From the NCBI GenBank assembly GCA_003820645.1, contig RPOR01000009.1:1-56537 (forward strand): 56,537 bases of DNA, read 5' to 3'. A model generated the notes under the pieces. The model made no database searches and was not told the DNA's origin. It saw only the letters and a program-made list of their open reading frames with translations. Shown here piece by piece: positions 42,453-51,770 of the stretch. The position numbers and the translations under genes are program-made. The DNA comes from Betaproteobacteria bacterium (GTDB taxonomy: Bacteria; Pseudomonadota; Gammaproteobacteria; Burkholderiales; SG8-41). Position 1 is the stretch's first letter; every line of letters starts with the position of its first letter.

Positions 42453-43364
42453 TCAGCGACGCAGCGCCCGCGCAGCGTCCAGATTCGCGCACACCAGGCG
42501 CGCCCCCTCCAGCAATCGCGGCGTCGGGCGCTGGATCAGATCGGGCGCAATGTGGTGCGCGGGAACCGCCCCCAGTGGCGGCGGCAACGCCGCCCAGCGC
42601 GCGGCAAATCCGGAGGCGGTCTCCGCCGAGCTGCCCCCCAGCGCAATTTCAGGCCGCGCCGCCAGCAAGGCCTCGCGCGACACCTCCGGTGTCAGTGGCC
42701 GCAACGCACCGAATATGTTGACGCCGCCGCACAGTTCGATCACCTTGCTGATGATGTGCGCACCACTGACAGTCATCAGCGGTTTGGGCCAGATCTCGTA
42801 GAAGACGCGCACCGGATCGGCGTTGCGGGGACGTGCGCGCAATGCCCGCAATCCGGCGCTGAATTCGGCACGGCTGCGTTCGCTCGCCTCCAGCGTCCCG
42901 GCGAGCACTGCAATAACCTCGATGCCACGCGCAATATCCTCCAGCGTGGCGACATCCGTTACGAAAACCGGCAGACCGGCAGCCTCCAGGCGCACCACGG
43001 CGGCGGCCGGCGTGCCGCTTTTCCAGGCAAGCACCAGGTCCGGCCGCAACGCCAGGATCTGCTCGGTGTCGAGCTGCGCGGCGTCGCCGATCACCGGCAG
43101 CCGCGTCGCCGCCACCGGATAATTGCTGAAGCGCGCGACCCCGGCGAGGTGAGCACCGGCACCCGCGGCAAAAGTCAGTTCTGTAAGGTGAGGCGTCAGG
43201 GCAATGATGCGCTGCGCCGGCTGCGTCAGCCGGATTATCGTGCCACGATCATCCACAGCCTGCACGGCCTGCGCAACGGCACGGCTCGCCATGCCGCCAC
43301 CAAGCAGCAGTACCAAACCGATGACGCAGCCGAACGCGCGCATTGCCGTGAACGGAAACACCAT
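42453..43364 (-). CDS. periplasmic substrate-binding protein, BtuF-like
   Basis: A 303-residue secreted binding protein of the metal/cobalamin type. Signal peptide ends around residue 32 (RAVAQAV). Family features: QRIIALTPHLTELTFAAGAG, GDAAQLDTEQILALRPDLVLAW and VTDVATLEDI. The long alpha backbone helix typical of BtuF/FhuD class III proteins is expected in the middle. No permease or ATPase gene is adjacent, so the transporter is elsewhere. The ligand is probably vitamin B12, inferred from the facing adenosyltransferase gene. Confidence 0.85.
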   Translation of the reverse strand: MVFPFTAMRAFGCVIGLVLLLGGGMASRAVAQAVQAVDDRGTIIRLTQPAQRIIALTPHLTELTFAAGAGAHLAGVARFSNYPVAATRLPVIGDAAQLDTEQILALRPDLVLAWKSGTPAAAVVRLEAAGLPVFVTDVATLEDIARGIEVIAVLAGTLEASERSRAEFSAGLRALRARPRNADPVRVFYEIWPKPLMTVSGAHIISKVIELCGGVNIFGALRPLTPEVSREALLAARPEIALGGSSAETASGFAARWAALPPPLGAVPAHHIAPDLIQRPTPRLLEGARLVCANLDAARALRR

Positions 43365-43402
43365 GAATAGGGGGCGCGCAGTGCGCAGCCGCAGCGGGAG
43401 AG

Positions 43403-43945
43403 CTACCGGTTCTCGTCCATTACCCGCAACAGGCGGGCGCTGGTCTGGCGCAGCCGCAACGACAGCATGGTCACCATTTTTATCAGGATCTTCGAGCCGA
43501 GACCGGGATAATCGAGGATTATTTTCGCCATGTTGTCGCGGGTCAGTACGGCGAAGGTGGTCGGTTGCGAAGCCATGCAGGTGGCAAAACGCGGCTCGCC
43601 GTCGATCATCGACATCTCGCCGAGTGTCATGCCGGGCCCGGCGCTGGTCATGTGCTGCTGCTCGGCACGATAGGTTTTTTTCAGGATGTCAATTTCGCCA
43701 TCGACGATCAGCATCATGAAGTCGCCATCGTCACCCTCGCGGATGATGATCTCACCGGGCTGCGCGCGGTATACGTCCATGTAACCGGCAAGGATGGAGA
43801 TATCCTCCTGCGAGAATTCGGCAAAAAACGGCGACTTGCCGACCAACCCGAAAATTTCACCGGCAATGGCGGTACCCGCCCCCACCCGCTCGAGCATGGC
43901 GAGGTTGGTCTGGTCGGTCACTGCGCCGGAATTGTCCTGGGCCAT
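43403..43945 (-). CDS. cyclic-nucleotide-binding-domain protein without DNA-binding domain
   Basis: A 180-residue protein consisting of one Crp-type cNMP-binding domain (about 35-150) with PGEIIIREGDDGDFMMLIVDGEIDI, LGEMSMIDGEPRFATCMA, and a C-terminal helix (LSLRLRQTSARLLRVM). No helix-turn-helix is present, so it probably acts by protein contacts. The phosphate-binding Arg/Ser pair of cAMP sites reads PRFATC here. A class III adenylate cyclase gene is 10 kb away, but no direct link is visible. Confidence 0.85.
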   Translation of the reverse strand: MAQDNSGAVTDQTNLAMLERVGAGTAIAGEIFGLVGKSPFFAEFSQEDISILAGYMDVYRAQPGEIIIREGDDGDFMMLIVDGEIDILKKTYRAEQQHMTSAGPGMTLGEMSMIDGEPRFATCMASQPTTFAVLTRDNMAKIILDYPGLGSKILIKMVTMLSLRLRQTSARLLRVMDENR

Positions 43946-43995
43946 GGTGTCATTGACGATGCAGTCCGCAGTGTAGCTGCATCCCGCATCCCCCG

Positions 43996-45066
43996 CTAAT
44001 CCGCGGCGACGGCTTTGAGCCGGCGCTTGCGCACGCCATCGGCCAGGGTCTCGAGCAGCGTCCGGCTCTCTTCCCAGCCGATGCAGCCGTCGGTGATGCT
44101 GACGCCATAGATCAGCGGCTTGCCGGGCACAAGGTCCTGCCGTCCCGCTTTCAGGTGGCTTTCCACCATGACGCCGAAGATGCGGTCATCGCCGCCGCCG
44201 ATCTGGCGCGCGACATCCTGCCCGACATCCACCTGCCGCTCCGGTTTCTTGCTGCTGTTGCTGTGGCTGAAATCGATCATGATGCGTGCCGGCAGGCCCG
44301 CCTCCGCCAGCCCGCGCGCTGCGGCATCGACGCTGGCGGCATCGTAGTTCGGCTCCTTGCCGCCACGCAGGATCACGTGGCAATCCTCATTGCCGGTCGT
44401 CGCCACGATGGCTGAATGACCGGCCTTGGTCACCGACAGGAAATGGTGCGGTGCATGCGCGGCGCGGATGGCGTCGATCGCGATCTTGATATTGCCGTCG
44501 GTACCGTTCTTGAAACCGACCGGGCAGGACAACCCCGAGGCGAGTTCGCGGTGGATCTGTGACTCGGTGGTACGGGCGCCGATGGCACCCCACGACACCA
44601 GGTCGGCGATGTACTGCGGCGTGATCATGTCGAGGAATTCACAACCCACCGGCATACCGCTCTCATTGAGTTCCAGCAACAGTTCGCGGGCCACACGCAG
44701 GCCTTCGTTGATGCGGAAGCTGCCGTCGAGATTGGGATCGTTGATCAGACCCTTCCAGCCCACGGTGGTACGCGGCTTTTCGAAGTAGACCCGCATCACC
44801 ACAAGCAAGTCAGCGGCGAGTTTGCGCTTCGCGTCGAGCAACTTGCCGGCATATTCCTTGGCCGCTTTGACGTCATGCACAGAGCAGGGTCCCATGATCA
44901 CCAGCAGGCGGTCATCGGCGCCATGCAGGATGCGATGAATATCCTGCCGTGCCTCGAAAGTCGTATCCGCCGCTTTTTCACTCAGTGCCAGTTCGCGCAG
45001 CAGATGCTCCGGTGGCGCGAGTTCCTTGATTTCCTTGATCCGGAGATCGTCAGTGCGGTGCTGCAT
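43996..45066 (-). CDS. aroG: 3-deoxy-7-phosphoheptulonate synthase (DAHP synthase), class I
   Basis: A 356-residue enzyme condensing PEP and erythrose-4-phosphate, the first step of aromatic amino acid synthesis. Motifs: VIMGPCSVHD, VVMRVYFEKPRTTVGWKG, GARTTESQIHRELASGLS, GFKNGTDGN, MIDFSHSNSSKK. Length equals E. coli AroG/AroF. ATG 45066 is behind GGGACAG; the 45093 start adds nine residues. Feedback specificity (Phe, Tyr or Trp) is not assigned. Confidence 0.95.
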   Translation of the reverse strand: MQHRTDDLRIKEIKELAPPEHLLRELALSEKAADTTFEARQDIHRILHGADDRLLVIMGPCSVHDVKAAKEYAGKLLDAKRKLAADLLVVMRVYFEKPRTTVGWKGLINDPNLDGSFRINEGLRVARELLLELNESGMPVGCEFLDMITPQYIADLVSWGAIGARTTESQIHRELASGLSCPVGFKNGTDGNIKIAIDAIRAAHAPHHFLSVTKAGHSAIVATTGNEDCHVILRGGKEPNYDAASVDAAARGLAEAGLPARIMIDFSHSNSSKKPERQVDVGQDVARQIGGGDDRIFGVMVESHLKAGRQDLVPGKPLIYGVSITDGCIGWEESRTLLETLADGVRKRRLKAVAAD

Positions 45067-45120
45067 TTCTGTCCCATCTTTCCATAAAATCAAAGCATTA
45101 TAAACGATTACGGATTTCTT

Positions 45121-46563
45121 CTACACCGTACCGCCGACCGTCAGACCATCGATGCGCAAGGTCGGCTGGCCGACCCCTACGGGCACGCTCTGGCCTTCCT
45201 TGCCACAGGTACCGACACCGGAATCAAGGCGCATGTCGTTGCCGATCAGCGCGACGCGTGTCAGCGCATCGGGACCATTGCCAATCAGGGTCGCACCCTT
45301 TACCGGATAGGTCACCTTGCCGTTCTCGATCATGTAGGCCTCGGACGCCGAGAACACGAACTTGCCGCTGGTGATGTCGACCTGCCCGCCGCCGAAGTTC
45401 ACGGCGTACAGGCCGCGCTCGACCGAGGCGATGATCTCCGCCGGATCGCGGTCGCCATTGAGCATGCAGGTATTGGTCATCCGCGGCATCGGCACGTGCG
45501 CATAGGACTCGCGCCGGCCGTTGCCGGTGGGCGCCACGCCCATCAGCCGGGCATTCAGTGCGTCCTGCAGGTAACCGCGCAGCACACCGTCCTCGATCAG
45601 CACGTTGTGCCGGGTCGGATTGCCCTCATCGTCAACATTGAGTGAGCCGCGGCGCTGCGCGATCGTGCCGTCGTCGACCACGGTGACACCGCGAGCCGCA
45701 ACGCGTTCGCCGACACGACCGCTGAACGCCGAAGTGCCCTTGCGGTTGAAATCACCCTCGAGCCCGTGGCCCACGGCCTCATGCAGCAGTATGCCGGGCC
45801 AGCCCGGCCCGAGTACTACTGTCATGGTGCCGGCAGGCGCCGGGCGCGCATCGAGATTGGTCAGCGCCTGCTGCACTGCCTTCTGCGCATAATCGTCGAG
45901 CACTTCATCAGTGAAGTAGCCGTAGTCGAAGCGGCCGCCGCCGCCTGCGCTGCCCTGCTCGCGACGGCCGTCGGCCTCGACAATGACCTGCAGCGATAAC
46001 CGCACCAGTGGTCGCACATCGGCCGCCTGCATGCCATCGCTGCGCGCGACCATCACCACTTCGTATTCGCCGGCAAGCGACGCCATTACCTGCGTCACCC
46101 GCGAGTCGATGCGCCGCGCGATACGCTCCAGCCGCTCCAGCAGCGCCACTTTTTCCGGGGCACCGAGGCTGGCGAGCGGGTCCTGCGGCGCATACAACGC
46201 CAGCAATTCGCCCTTGCGGGCGACAGCCGTGCTGCCGGCACCACCCTGGCGGCCAATCGCACGCGTCGCCTGCGCCGCGGACTGCAGGGCGTTGAAACTG
46301 ATGTCGTCGGAATAGGCGAAGGCCGTTTTCTCACCGCTGACGGCGCGCACGCCCACGCCCTGATCAATGTTGAAACTGCCCGACTTGACGATGCCTTCTT
46401 CGAGGCTCCATGACTCGCTGCGCGAATACTGAAAATACAGATCCGCGTAGTCGACGCGGTGGGCCATGATCTGGCCGAATACGGCCTGCAGACGACTCTC
46501 GTCCAGCGCATGGGGTACCAGCAATACCGCACTGGCGGTCTCAAAGCTATTCGCAGCTTGCAT
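45121..46563 (-). CDS. tldD: metalloprotease TldD
   Basis: A 480-residue cytoplasmic metalloprotease that works with TldE/PmbA in maturation of microcins and turnover of peptides. The HExxxH motif [20 protein letters not shown] is intact, and the C-terminal segment [31 protein letters not shown] is typical. Length is the same as E. coli TldD. An AT-rich repeat lies 14 bp before its ATG. The partner tldE is not in the window. Confidence 0.96.
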   Translation of the reverse strand: MQAANSFETASAVLLVPHALDESRLQAVFGQIMAHRVDYADLYFQYSRSESWSLEEGIVKSGSFNIDQGVGVRAVSGEKTAFAYSDDISFNALQSAAQATRAIGRQGGAGSTAVARKGELLALYAPQDPLASLGAPEKVALLERLERIARRIDSRVTQVMASLAGEYEVVMVARSDGMQAADVRPLVRLSLQVIVEADGRREQGSAGGGGRFDYGYFTDEVLDDYAQKAVQQALTNLDARPAPAGTMTVVLGPGWPGILLHEAVGHGLEGDFNRKGTSAFSGRVGERVAARGVTVVDDGTIAQRRGSLNVDDEGNPTRHNVLIEDGVLRGYLQDALNARLMGVAPTGNGRRESYAHVPMPRMTNTCMLNGDRDPAEIIASVERGLYAVNFGGGQVDITSGKFVFSASEAYMIENGKVTYPVKGATLIGNGPDALTRVALIGNDMRLDSGVGTCGKEGQSVPVGVGQPTLRIDGLTVGGTV

Positions 46564-46576
46564 ATGAAATACTCAA

Positions 46577-46593
46577 TAAAAACAACAGGTTAT
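46577..46593 (-). repeat. 17-bp AT-rich repeat, copy 2 (upstream of tldD)
   Basis: The minus strand reads ATAACCTGTTGTTTTTA, identical to 31188-31204, in the 72-bp gap between the nitrilase-family gene and tldD, 13 bp before the tldD ATG. Confidence 0.6.
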
Positions 46594-46635
46594 TAAAATC
46601 AGCCTGGTCGCCGACGGCTCCCGGCACCCCGCCCG

Positions 46636-47514
46636 TCAACGGCCCAGGGTGCGGTGCTGCAATGCCGGCAGGCTCTGGCGCAGACGTTGTATATGGGTCC
46701 GGTTCATGCCGGCAACAACCACGCCGGACCCGCGCGGCAGACGGTCGAGCACTACGCCCCACGGATCGACGATCATCGAGTCGCCGTGAGTCTCGCGTCC
46801 GTTGACATGATACCCGCCCTGCGCCGGCGCCAGCACGTAGGCCAGATTCTCGATCGCGCGTGCCCGCAGCAACGTTTCCCAGTGCGCTTTGCCGGTGGTC
46901 TCGGTAAATGCCGAAGGCACCAGTATCAAATCCACTTCGCCCATCGCCCGGTACAGTTCGGGGAACCGCAGGTCATAGCAGATCGACAACCCGATACGAC
47001 CGAACGGCGAGTCGAACGCCACCACCTGCGTGCCGTGCTCAATGGTGCGTTCCTCCGAATAACGCTCCCTGCCCATGGCAAAGCCGAACAGATGGATCTT
47101 GTCGTAACGCGCGACGCAACGCCCCTTGTCGTCGTAGACGAGGCTGGTGTTGAGTACTTTGTCCTTTACGGAAGCCACCAGCGGCACCGAGCCGCCGACA
47201 ATCCAGATGCCGTTCTTGCGCGCCGCTGCCGCGAGAAATTCCTGGATCGGTCCGCTGCCGTATTCCTCGCGTACTGCCACCTTGTCGGTGTCCTTCATGC
47301 CCATGATGCCGAAGTATTCCGGCAGCGCGACCAGTTGCGCGCCTTGCTCGACGGCCATTTCGATCAGCCATCCCGCCTCTTTCAGATTGGCCTCGACGCG
47401 CGGTCCCGAGGCCATCTGCACCGCCGCGATGCGCGTGGTGCCGGTATCGGCCCGCCCCGTATCCTGATTCCTGCCCTTTTTCTGCGTTCTCGTCGATCTC
47501 AGCCTGGTGCTCAT
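46636..47514 (-). CDS. carbon-nitrogen hydrolase (deaminated-glutathione amidase-like)
   Basis: A 292-residue nitrilase-superfamily amidase. Catalytic triad: Glu in LVALPEYFG, Lys in RYDKIHLFG, Cys in LSICYDLRFPELYR. The pattern is nearest to Nit1/YbeM amidases that hydrolyse deaminated glutathione. The first 27 residues are basic and unusual; no better start is visible. It sits between tldD and a small secreted protein, with the YhdP gene upstream. Confidence 0.92.
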   Translation of the reverse strand: MSTRLRSTRTQKKGRNQDTGRADTGTTRIAAVQMASGPRVEANLKEAGWLIEMAVEQGAQLVALPEYFGIMGMKDTDKVAVREEYGSGPIQEFLAAAARKNGIWIVGGSVPLVASVKDKVLNTSLVYDDKGRCVARYDKIHLFGFAMGRERYSEERTIEHGTQVVAFDSPFGRIGLSICYDLRFPELYRAMGEVDLILVPSAFTETTGKAHWETLLRARAIENLAYVLAPAQGGYHVNGRETHGDSMIVDPWGVVLDRLPRGSGVVVAGMNRTHIQRLRQSLPALQHRTLGR

Positions 47515-47537
47515 GGGTAAACGCCCGTTCAGTCAGT

Positions 47538-47861
47538 TCATTCGGTCACGTCGATCCGCAGCGCACCCGCCGCCGACGGATCGGCGCGCAACTGCACCCG
47601 TGCACCGTCGATCGCCAGCGCCACCAGCCACGCCCGCAACTCTTCAGCCTGCAGTTGCGCCTCCTGCCCTGTACCGTGGGCGATCACGATACGCACCGAC
47701 CCGCGCCCCTGGTATGCAGCCACTGCCTGCTGCACGGCGGGCTGCGCCATCACCGTCTGCGCCGAGCGCGGGCGATCCCACAACTCCGCTCCTACATTCG
47801 CCGCCCGCAGCGGTAATGGCATCAGCATCAGCACAACCGCCGTGAGGACGCGCAGCATCAT
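47538..47861 (-). CDS. small secreted protein of unknown function
   Basis: A 107-residue protein with a signal peptide (LTAVVLMLMPLPLRAANV), then a region resembling a fragment of a lipoprotein or OmpA-type end (GSVRIVIAHGTGQEAQLQAEELRAWLVAL). No known family is recognised with confidence. ATGA overlap with the YhdP stop indicates co-translation, so it may act with YhdP in the envelope. Confidence 0.7.
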   Translation of the reverse strand: MMLRVLTAVVLMLMPLPLRAANVGAELWDRPRSAQTVMAQPAVQQAVAAYQGRGSVRIVIAHGTGQEAQLQAEELRAWLVALAIDGARVQLRADPSAAGALRIDVTE

Positions 47862-50800
47862 GGCGTCGCCTCCTGATCCACCTGCGGACGCTCGACTCTG
47901 GTCACCACCGGGTCGGACCAGGTCCCGGTGACGTCGTATTCATAGGCGGCAATCTGGTCCAGCGGGTCCTTGAGCAACTTCTGTGCAATGAACGCCGCAA
48001 CACCGGCGACCGGACCACCGATCAGGGCCCCCGCCACCGACATGGTATCGGACAACTGCGGATTCACCTTGACGTGCAGGGCTTGGGTCTCCCGGGCAAG
48101 GTCCACCCGCCCGCTCATGGTAATGCGCGCAGCCGGGCCGACAATGCGCAGACTGTCGGTGCTCGCCACGCCCCGTACCACCTTGATCGCCGACACGATT
48201 TCGTCAAATGCCAAACCATCGCTGAAAATATCGCGAAAGTCGAGCGTGATCCGCCGCGGCAGCGATTGCAGACTGAGTATGCCGAGCAGCTTGCCAATGC
48301 CAGGCTCCAGCTTCAGGAACTGCCCCTTCGCAGCATCCAGCACAAAATTACCGGTCAGCGTCGGATAATCGAGGCGCTGCGGGCTGCCCGACCACGCCAG
48401 ATTGCCCTCAAGCTTCGCCGTGCCGCGCCGCACGCCTTCCGGATAACCCAGCCGCGACAGCAATCCGCCGATGTCCTTGACCTCCAGTCGGACGTTGGCC
48501 TGCATCCGCGGTTGTGTGAGCCAGGACTGCCAGACGCCGTCGATGTTGAGCTGGCTCTCCGGCGTAACCAGCACCAGGCGGTCAATGCGCCAATCGGCCT
48601 GCTGCGGCGTGGCAATCAGGCCAAGCCGTCCCAGGGTCCGGCCGGCGATCTGCAGTTCATCCACCCCGACATCCAGCGCCGGTAATTCCGGCGTGCGTGC
48701 TTCGGGCACAGACACTGCTGCCGCCGCGCCCGCTTCGGCGGCCGGCAGATTCAACCGGCGCAACCGCACCATCAATTGTCCTTTGCCCTCGCCACGCCAC
48801 ATCAGCGTACCTTCCATGTCACGCGCGCTGACGTTGGCCTGCAATACGCCGGTCTGCTGCGCAGCCTTCAGTACGATGTCGGCAAAACGGCGTTCAAAAA
48901 CCCGCAACTCGCCGATACGCAGGTCGACCGCAGATAACTTCAGGGCACCGCCCGCCCCCGCCTCCCCGCTCAGCGCCAGCCACTCGTTGAAATCCAGGTC
49001 CTTGATGAAACCCGACACGGCAATCCCGTCCTGCACGGGTTCCGCCACCGCACCTTCGCCGAACCGCAGCGTGCCGCGCTCGACCCGCGCGTCGTTGCCT
49101 TCGCCGCGCACATAAAACAGCGCATTGCCCCTGTTGCCGGCAGTCACGGCGATGCGCTGCTGCTGCGGCCCCGTATATCGCCTCTCGACGCGCAGCGGTA
49201 CTGCTTCAACAGCGGTCTTGGCCAACGGCGTCGGCAGGTTGACGGCCAGTCCCTGCAATGTCGAATCGATGACGAGGTCGACGCGTTTGTCGCGCATGGT
49301 CAGGGAGCCGCGCCAGTCAGTGGCGCCCCGCATATGGCGCATCCACGTCGCGCCGCCCGCGCGGCGTACCGCATCCGCATTGATCCTTCCTTGGAACTGG
49401 ATGCTGACCGCCGCGTCGCGCTGGGTACTGGCAGTGACGCTCAAGGGCCCGCCGAGAAACTGCGCACTCGCGTTCGGCATGCGCACACTGGACTCGGTAA
49501 ACTCCAGTCGTCCATTGACCTGCTCCAGCGGCGGCAGCCCTGGTTCCACCACGAGCTGGTTGTTGATGAACTGGTAAGTGCCGCTGACCTTGCTGTTGTC
49601 CATGGCCCGCAGCGGCAGCGTCAATTTCAGGCCCAGTCTGCCCTCGCCCTGGGCGCGCATGCCGTCGGTAAAGCCGTTGATCATCTGGTCCACCGGGCTG
49701 CGCGCGATGAAATCCAGAAAATCCGCGGTCCCGCCCTCGGCCTCGCCGCTGATCTGCAGCAATTCCTCGTCGCGCACCAGATCCGGAATCAGTCCCCGCA
49801 CCTTGCCCAGCCGCACCTTGCCGATCATTGCCTGACGGGCGTTCATTTCCAGGCGCTTGCCGCGGAAGGTGAAATCGCCTTCGATGCCGGTCAGCTGCGG
49901 CCAGCTCTCGCCGTAGTTCACCGTGCCGCCGCTGACTCTGGCCGCGACTTCGAAAATTCCATTGCGGTCTTCCGCGAACGGAAACTCCTGCAAATTCCCC
50001 TTGAGCCGGAACTTGACGTCGTCCGAACTGCCGGCGGTAAAGGCGCGGTCCAGCCACCCCCGGGAACTGCTCGCCACCGACAGTGGCAGATAAGCGGTCA
50101 CGCGTCGCGCCTGCGCCCTGGTCAGGTGCCCGGTGATGTCCGCCACGCCCGGGCCATCAGCCGCCGTCCGGTAACTGCCGAAGAGCGTACCGGCAAGGTC
50201 AGCGTTGGCATAGGCAAAATTGCTGAACCGCAGCTCGGTAGTAGCGGCAAGCCGCGACCAGGCCATCTGGCCGGTCAACGTGTCGAACTGCAGACGCTCG
50301 CGGAACAGCCCCGGCAGCTCCAGCACCGCCTTCTGCGTCGCCACATGCAGAGTACCGCCTTTTTCAGTGCCATCGACATTGCCGCTGAATCCGGAGAATC
50401 CGGGCATCGCGCCGTGCTGCCTGAGCGACAACTCATTGAAACGGCCTCGCACCGTGTAGCTCGCCAGCTGCGGCCAGTTGCCGCTCCAGCGCAGCGACAG
50501 GTCGTAGAGACCGCCTGTGGGTCCGAATACCGCCAGGGATTTCCGCAATTCGGCATCGAGCGGCAGATGGTCGGCGAGCTGCACCAGCGGCGCGAGTTCC
50601 AGCGCATTGGCGTGCAATTCCCCGCGCTGGTAACCATCGGCTCCGGCGCCGCCGAGCCGCAGTTCCAGATCGACCGGCGGCAGCACCAACCGGTCACCGG
50701 TGGTGAATGCGAGTTTGCGCGTCGTAACTTCAAAACCATCGGCCATCCGTTGCCACGTAAAACGCCCGCCCAGCTGCAGCATGTCCAGCTCCGGCAGATC

Positions 50801-51691
50801 CGCGCCCAGCCGCGCCTTGACGTCGTAGAGCTGCGCATCGGCAATTACGCCATCGAGCACGTTGTTGCCGAACCTGAGCCAGGCACGCACGGCGCCGGTG
50901 CCCTGCGGGAAATGCACCGGGAAATCCACCCACTGCCGCCACGCCGCGATATCGACATGATCCACCTGCACGAACACCTGCCCGGTCAGCGCCGCCGACA
51001 GCGCTTCAAAATCCCTCCCGTACAGGTCGCCACGCACATCGAGCGGTGAGGCCAGCGCAGGCGGCGGCACCGCGCGCAAGGCAACACGGTGCCGGGAGCC
51101 CCTGTTGACGATGCGCAACTGCACCCGGTCCAGTTCCAGCACGGGCGCCGCGCGCAATCCATCATCCCAGATCAGCCGTGCATCATGAATCTGGATGTCG
51201 CGCTGGTTGAGTATCCAGCGCGAGAAACCGCCGCCGTCCGCGGCGTCAAGGTTCAGCGCGATGCCGGCAACGGTAATGCCGCCCCGCGCATCGCGGCGCA
51301 CCGTCAGCACCGGACGGAAAATGTCGAGCGCATGGAAATCGATCTGCAGTCGCACCGCTGAACGCCACGACAGCGTGGCATCGACTCGCGGCAACTCCAG
51401 CGCAGGGCGCCCGGCCATATCGTGGACGACCACCTGCGAGAGCGCGAGCTGGGGACGCAGCCCATCCCAGTTCGCACTAATGCCGCCGATGGTGATGCGC
51501 TGCTGCGCCGCATGGCTCAGCGTGCGGGCAATATCGTCACGGTAGGCTGCGATGTCCGGGAGTATCCAGTAGCGCAGCGCAAGTATGGTCGCGCCAAACA
51601 GGAGGCCCGTCGCGAGGATGGTCCAGGTCAGTATGCGATAGATCCACAGCGAGCTGCTGAGGAACGGGTTGCGCGTTGCGACTGGGACCAT
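47858..51691 (-). CDS. YhdP-family AsmA-like envelope protein
   Basis: A 1277-residue protein with one N-terminal helix (about 16-38) and a very long periplasmic part rich in beta repeats, matching the YhdP/TIGR02099 family. YhdP is an AsmA-like bridge-type protein that moves phospholipids toward the outer membrane. A DUF3971-like domain and an AsmA C-terminal segment (TLDFRDIFSDGLAFDEI, GPAARITMSGRVDLA, VSGALIGGPVAG-like) are visible. ATG 51691 follows AGGCAAT; the longer frame is unsupported. It lies divergent from glnE, 79 bp apart. Confidence 0.92.
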   Translation of the reverse strand: MVPVATRNPFLSSSLWIYRILTWTILATGLLFGATILALRYWILPDIAAYRDDIARTLSHAAQQRITIGGISANWDGLRPQLALSQVVVHDMAGRPALELPRVDATLSWRSAVRLQIDFHALDIFRPVLTVRRDARGGITVAGIALNLDAADGGGFSRWILNQRDIQIHDARLIWDDGLRAAPVLELDRVQLRIVNRGSRHRVALRAVPPPALASPLDVRGDLYGRDFEALSAALTGQVFVQVDHVDIAAWRQWVDFPVHFPQGTGAVRAWLRFGNNVLDGVIADAQLYDVKARLGADLPELDMLQLGGRFTWQRMADGFEVTTRKLAFTTGDRLVLPPVDLELRLGGAGADGYQRGELHANALELAPLVQLADHLPLDAELRKSLAVFGPTGGLYDLSLRWSGNWPQLASYTVRGRFNELSLRQHGAMPGFSGFSGNVDGTEKGGTLHVATQKAVLELPGLFRERLQFDTLTGQMAWSRLAATTELRFSNFAYANADLAGTLFGSYRTAADGPGVADITGHLTRAQARRVTAYLPLSVASSSRGWLDRAFTAGSSDDVKFRLKGNLQEFPFAEDRNGIFEVAARVSGGTVNYGESWPQLTGIEGDFTFRGKRLEMNARQAMIGKVRLGKVRGLIPDLVRDEELLQISGEAEGGTADFLDFIARSPVDQMINGFTDGMRAQGEGRLGLKLTLPLRAMDNSKVSGTYQFINNQLVVEPGLPPLEQVNGRLEFTESSVRMPNASAQFLGGPLSVTASTQRDAAVSIQFQGRINADAVRRAGGATWMRHMRGATDWRGSLTMRDKRVDLVIDSTLQGLAVNLPTPLAKTAVEAVPLRVERRYTGPQQQRIAVTAGNRGNALFYVRGEGNDARVERGTLRFGEGAVAEPVQDGIAVSGFIKDLDFNEWLALSGEAGAGGALKLSAVDLRIGELRVFERRFADIVLKAAQQTGVLQANVSARDMEGTLMWRGEGKGQLMVRLRRLNLPAAEAGAAAAVSVPEARTPELPALDVGVDELQIAGRTLGRLGLIATPQQADWRIDRLVLVTPESQLNIDGVWQSWLTQPRMQANVRLEVKDIGGLLSRLGYPEGVRRGTAKLEGNLAWSGSPQRLDYPTLTGNFVLDAAKGQFLKLEPGIGKLLGILSLQSLPRRITLDFRDIFSDGLAFDEIVSAIKVVRGVASTDSLRIVGPAARITMSGRVDLARETQALHVKVNPQLSDTMSVAGALIGGPVAGVAAFIAQKLLKDPLDQIAAYEYDVTGTWSDPVVTRVERPQVDQEATP

Positions 51692-51770
51692 GTATTGCCT
51701 GAAAAAAATATAAAATGCGAAAGTGAAACAAGGGCTTAGCCATTTTAACGCGAACTGACGCGGACCGGCC

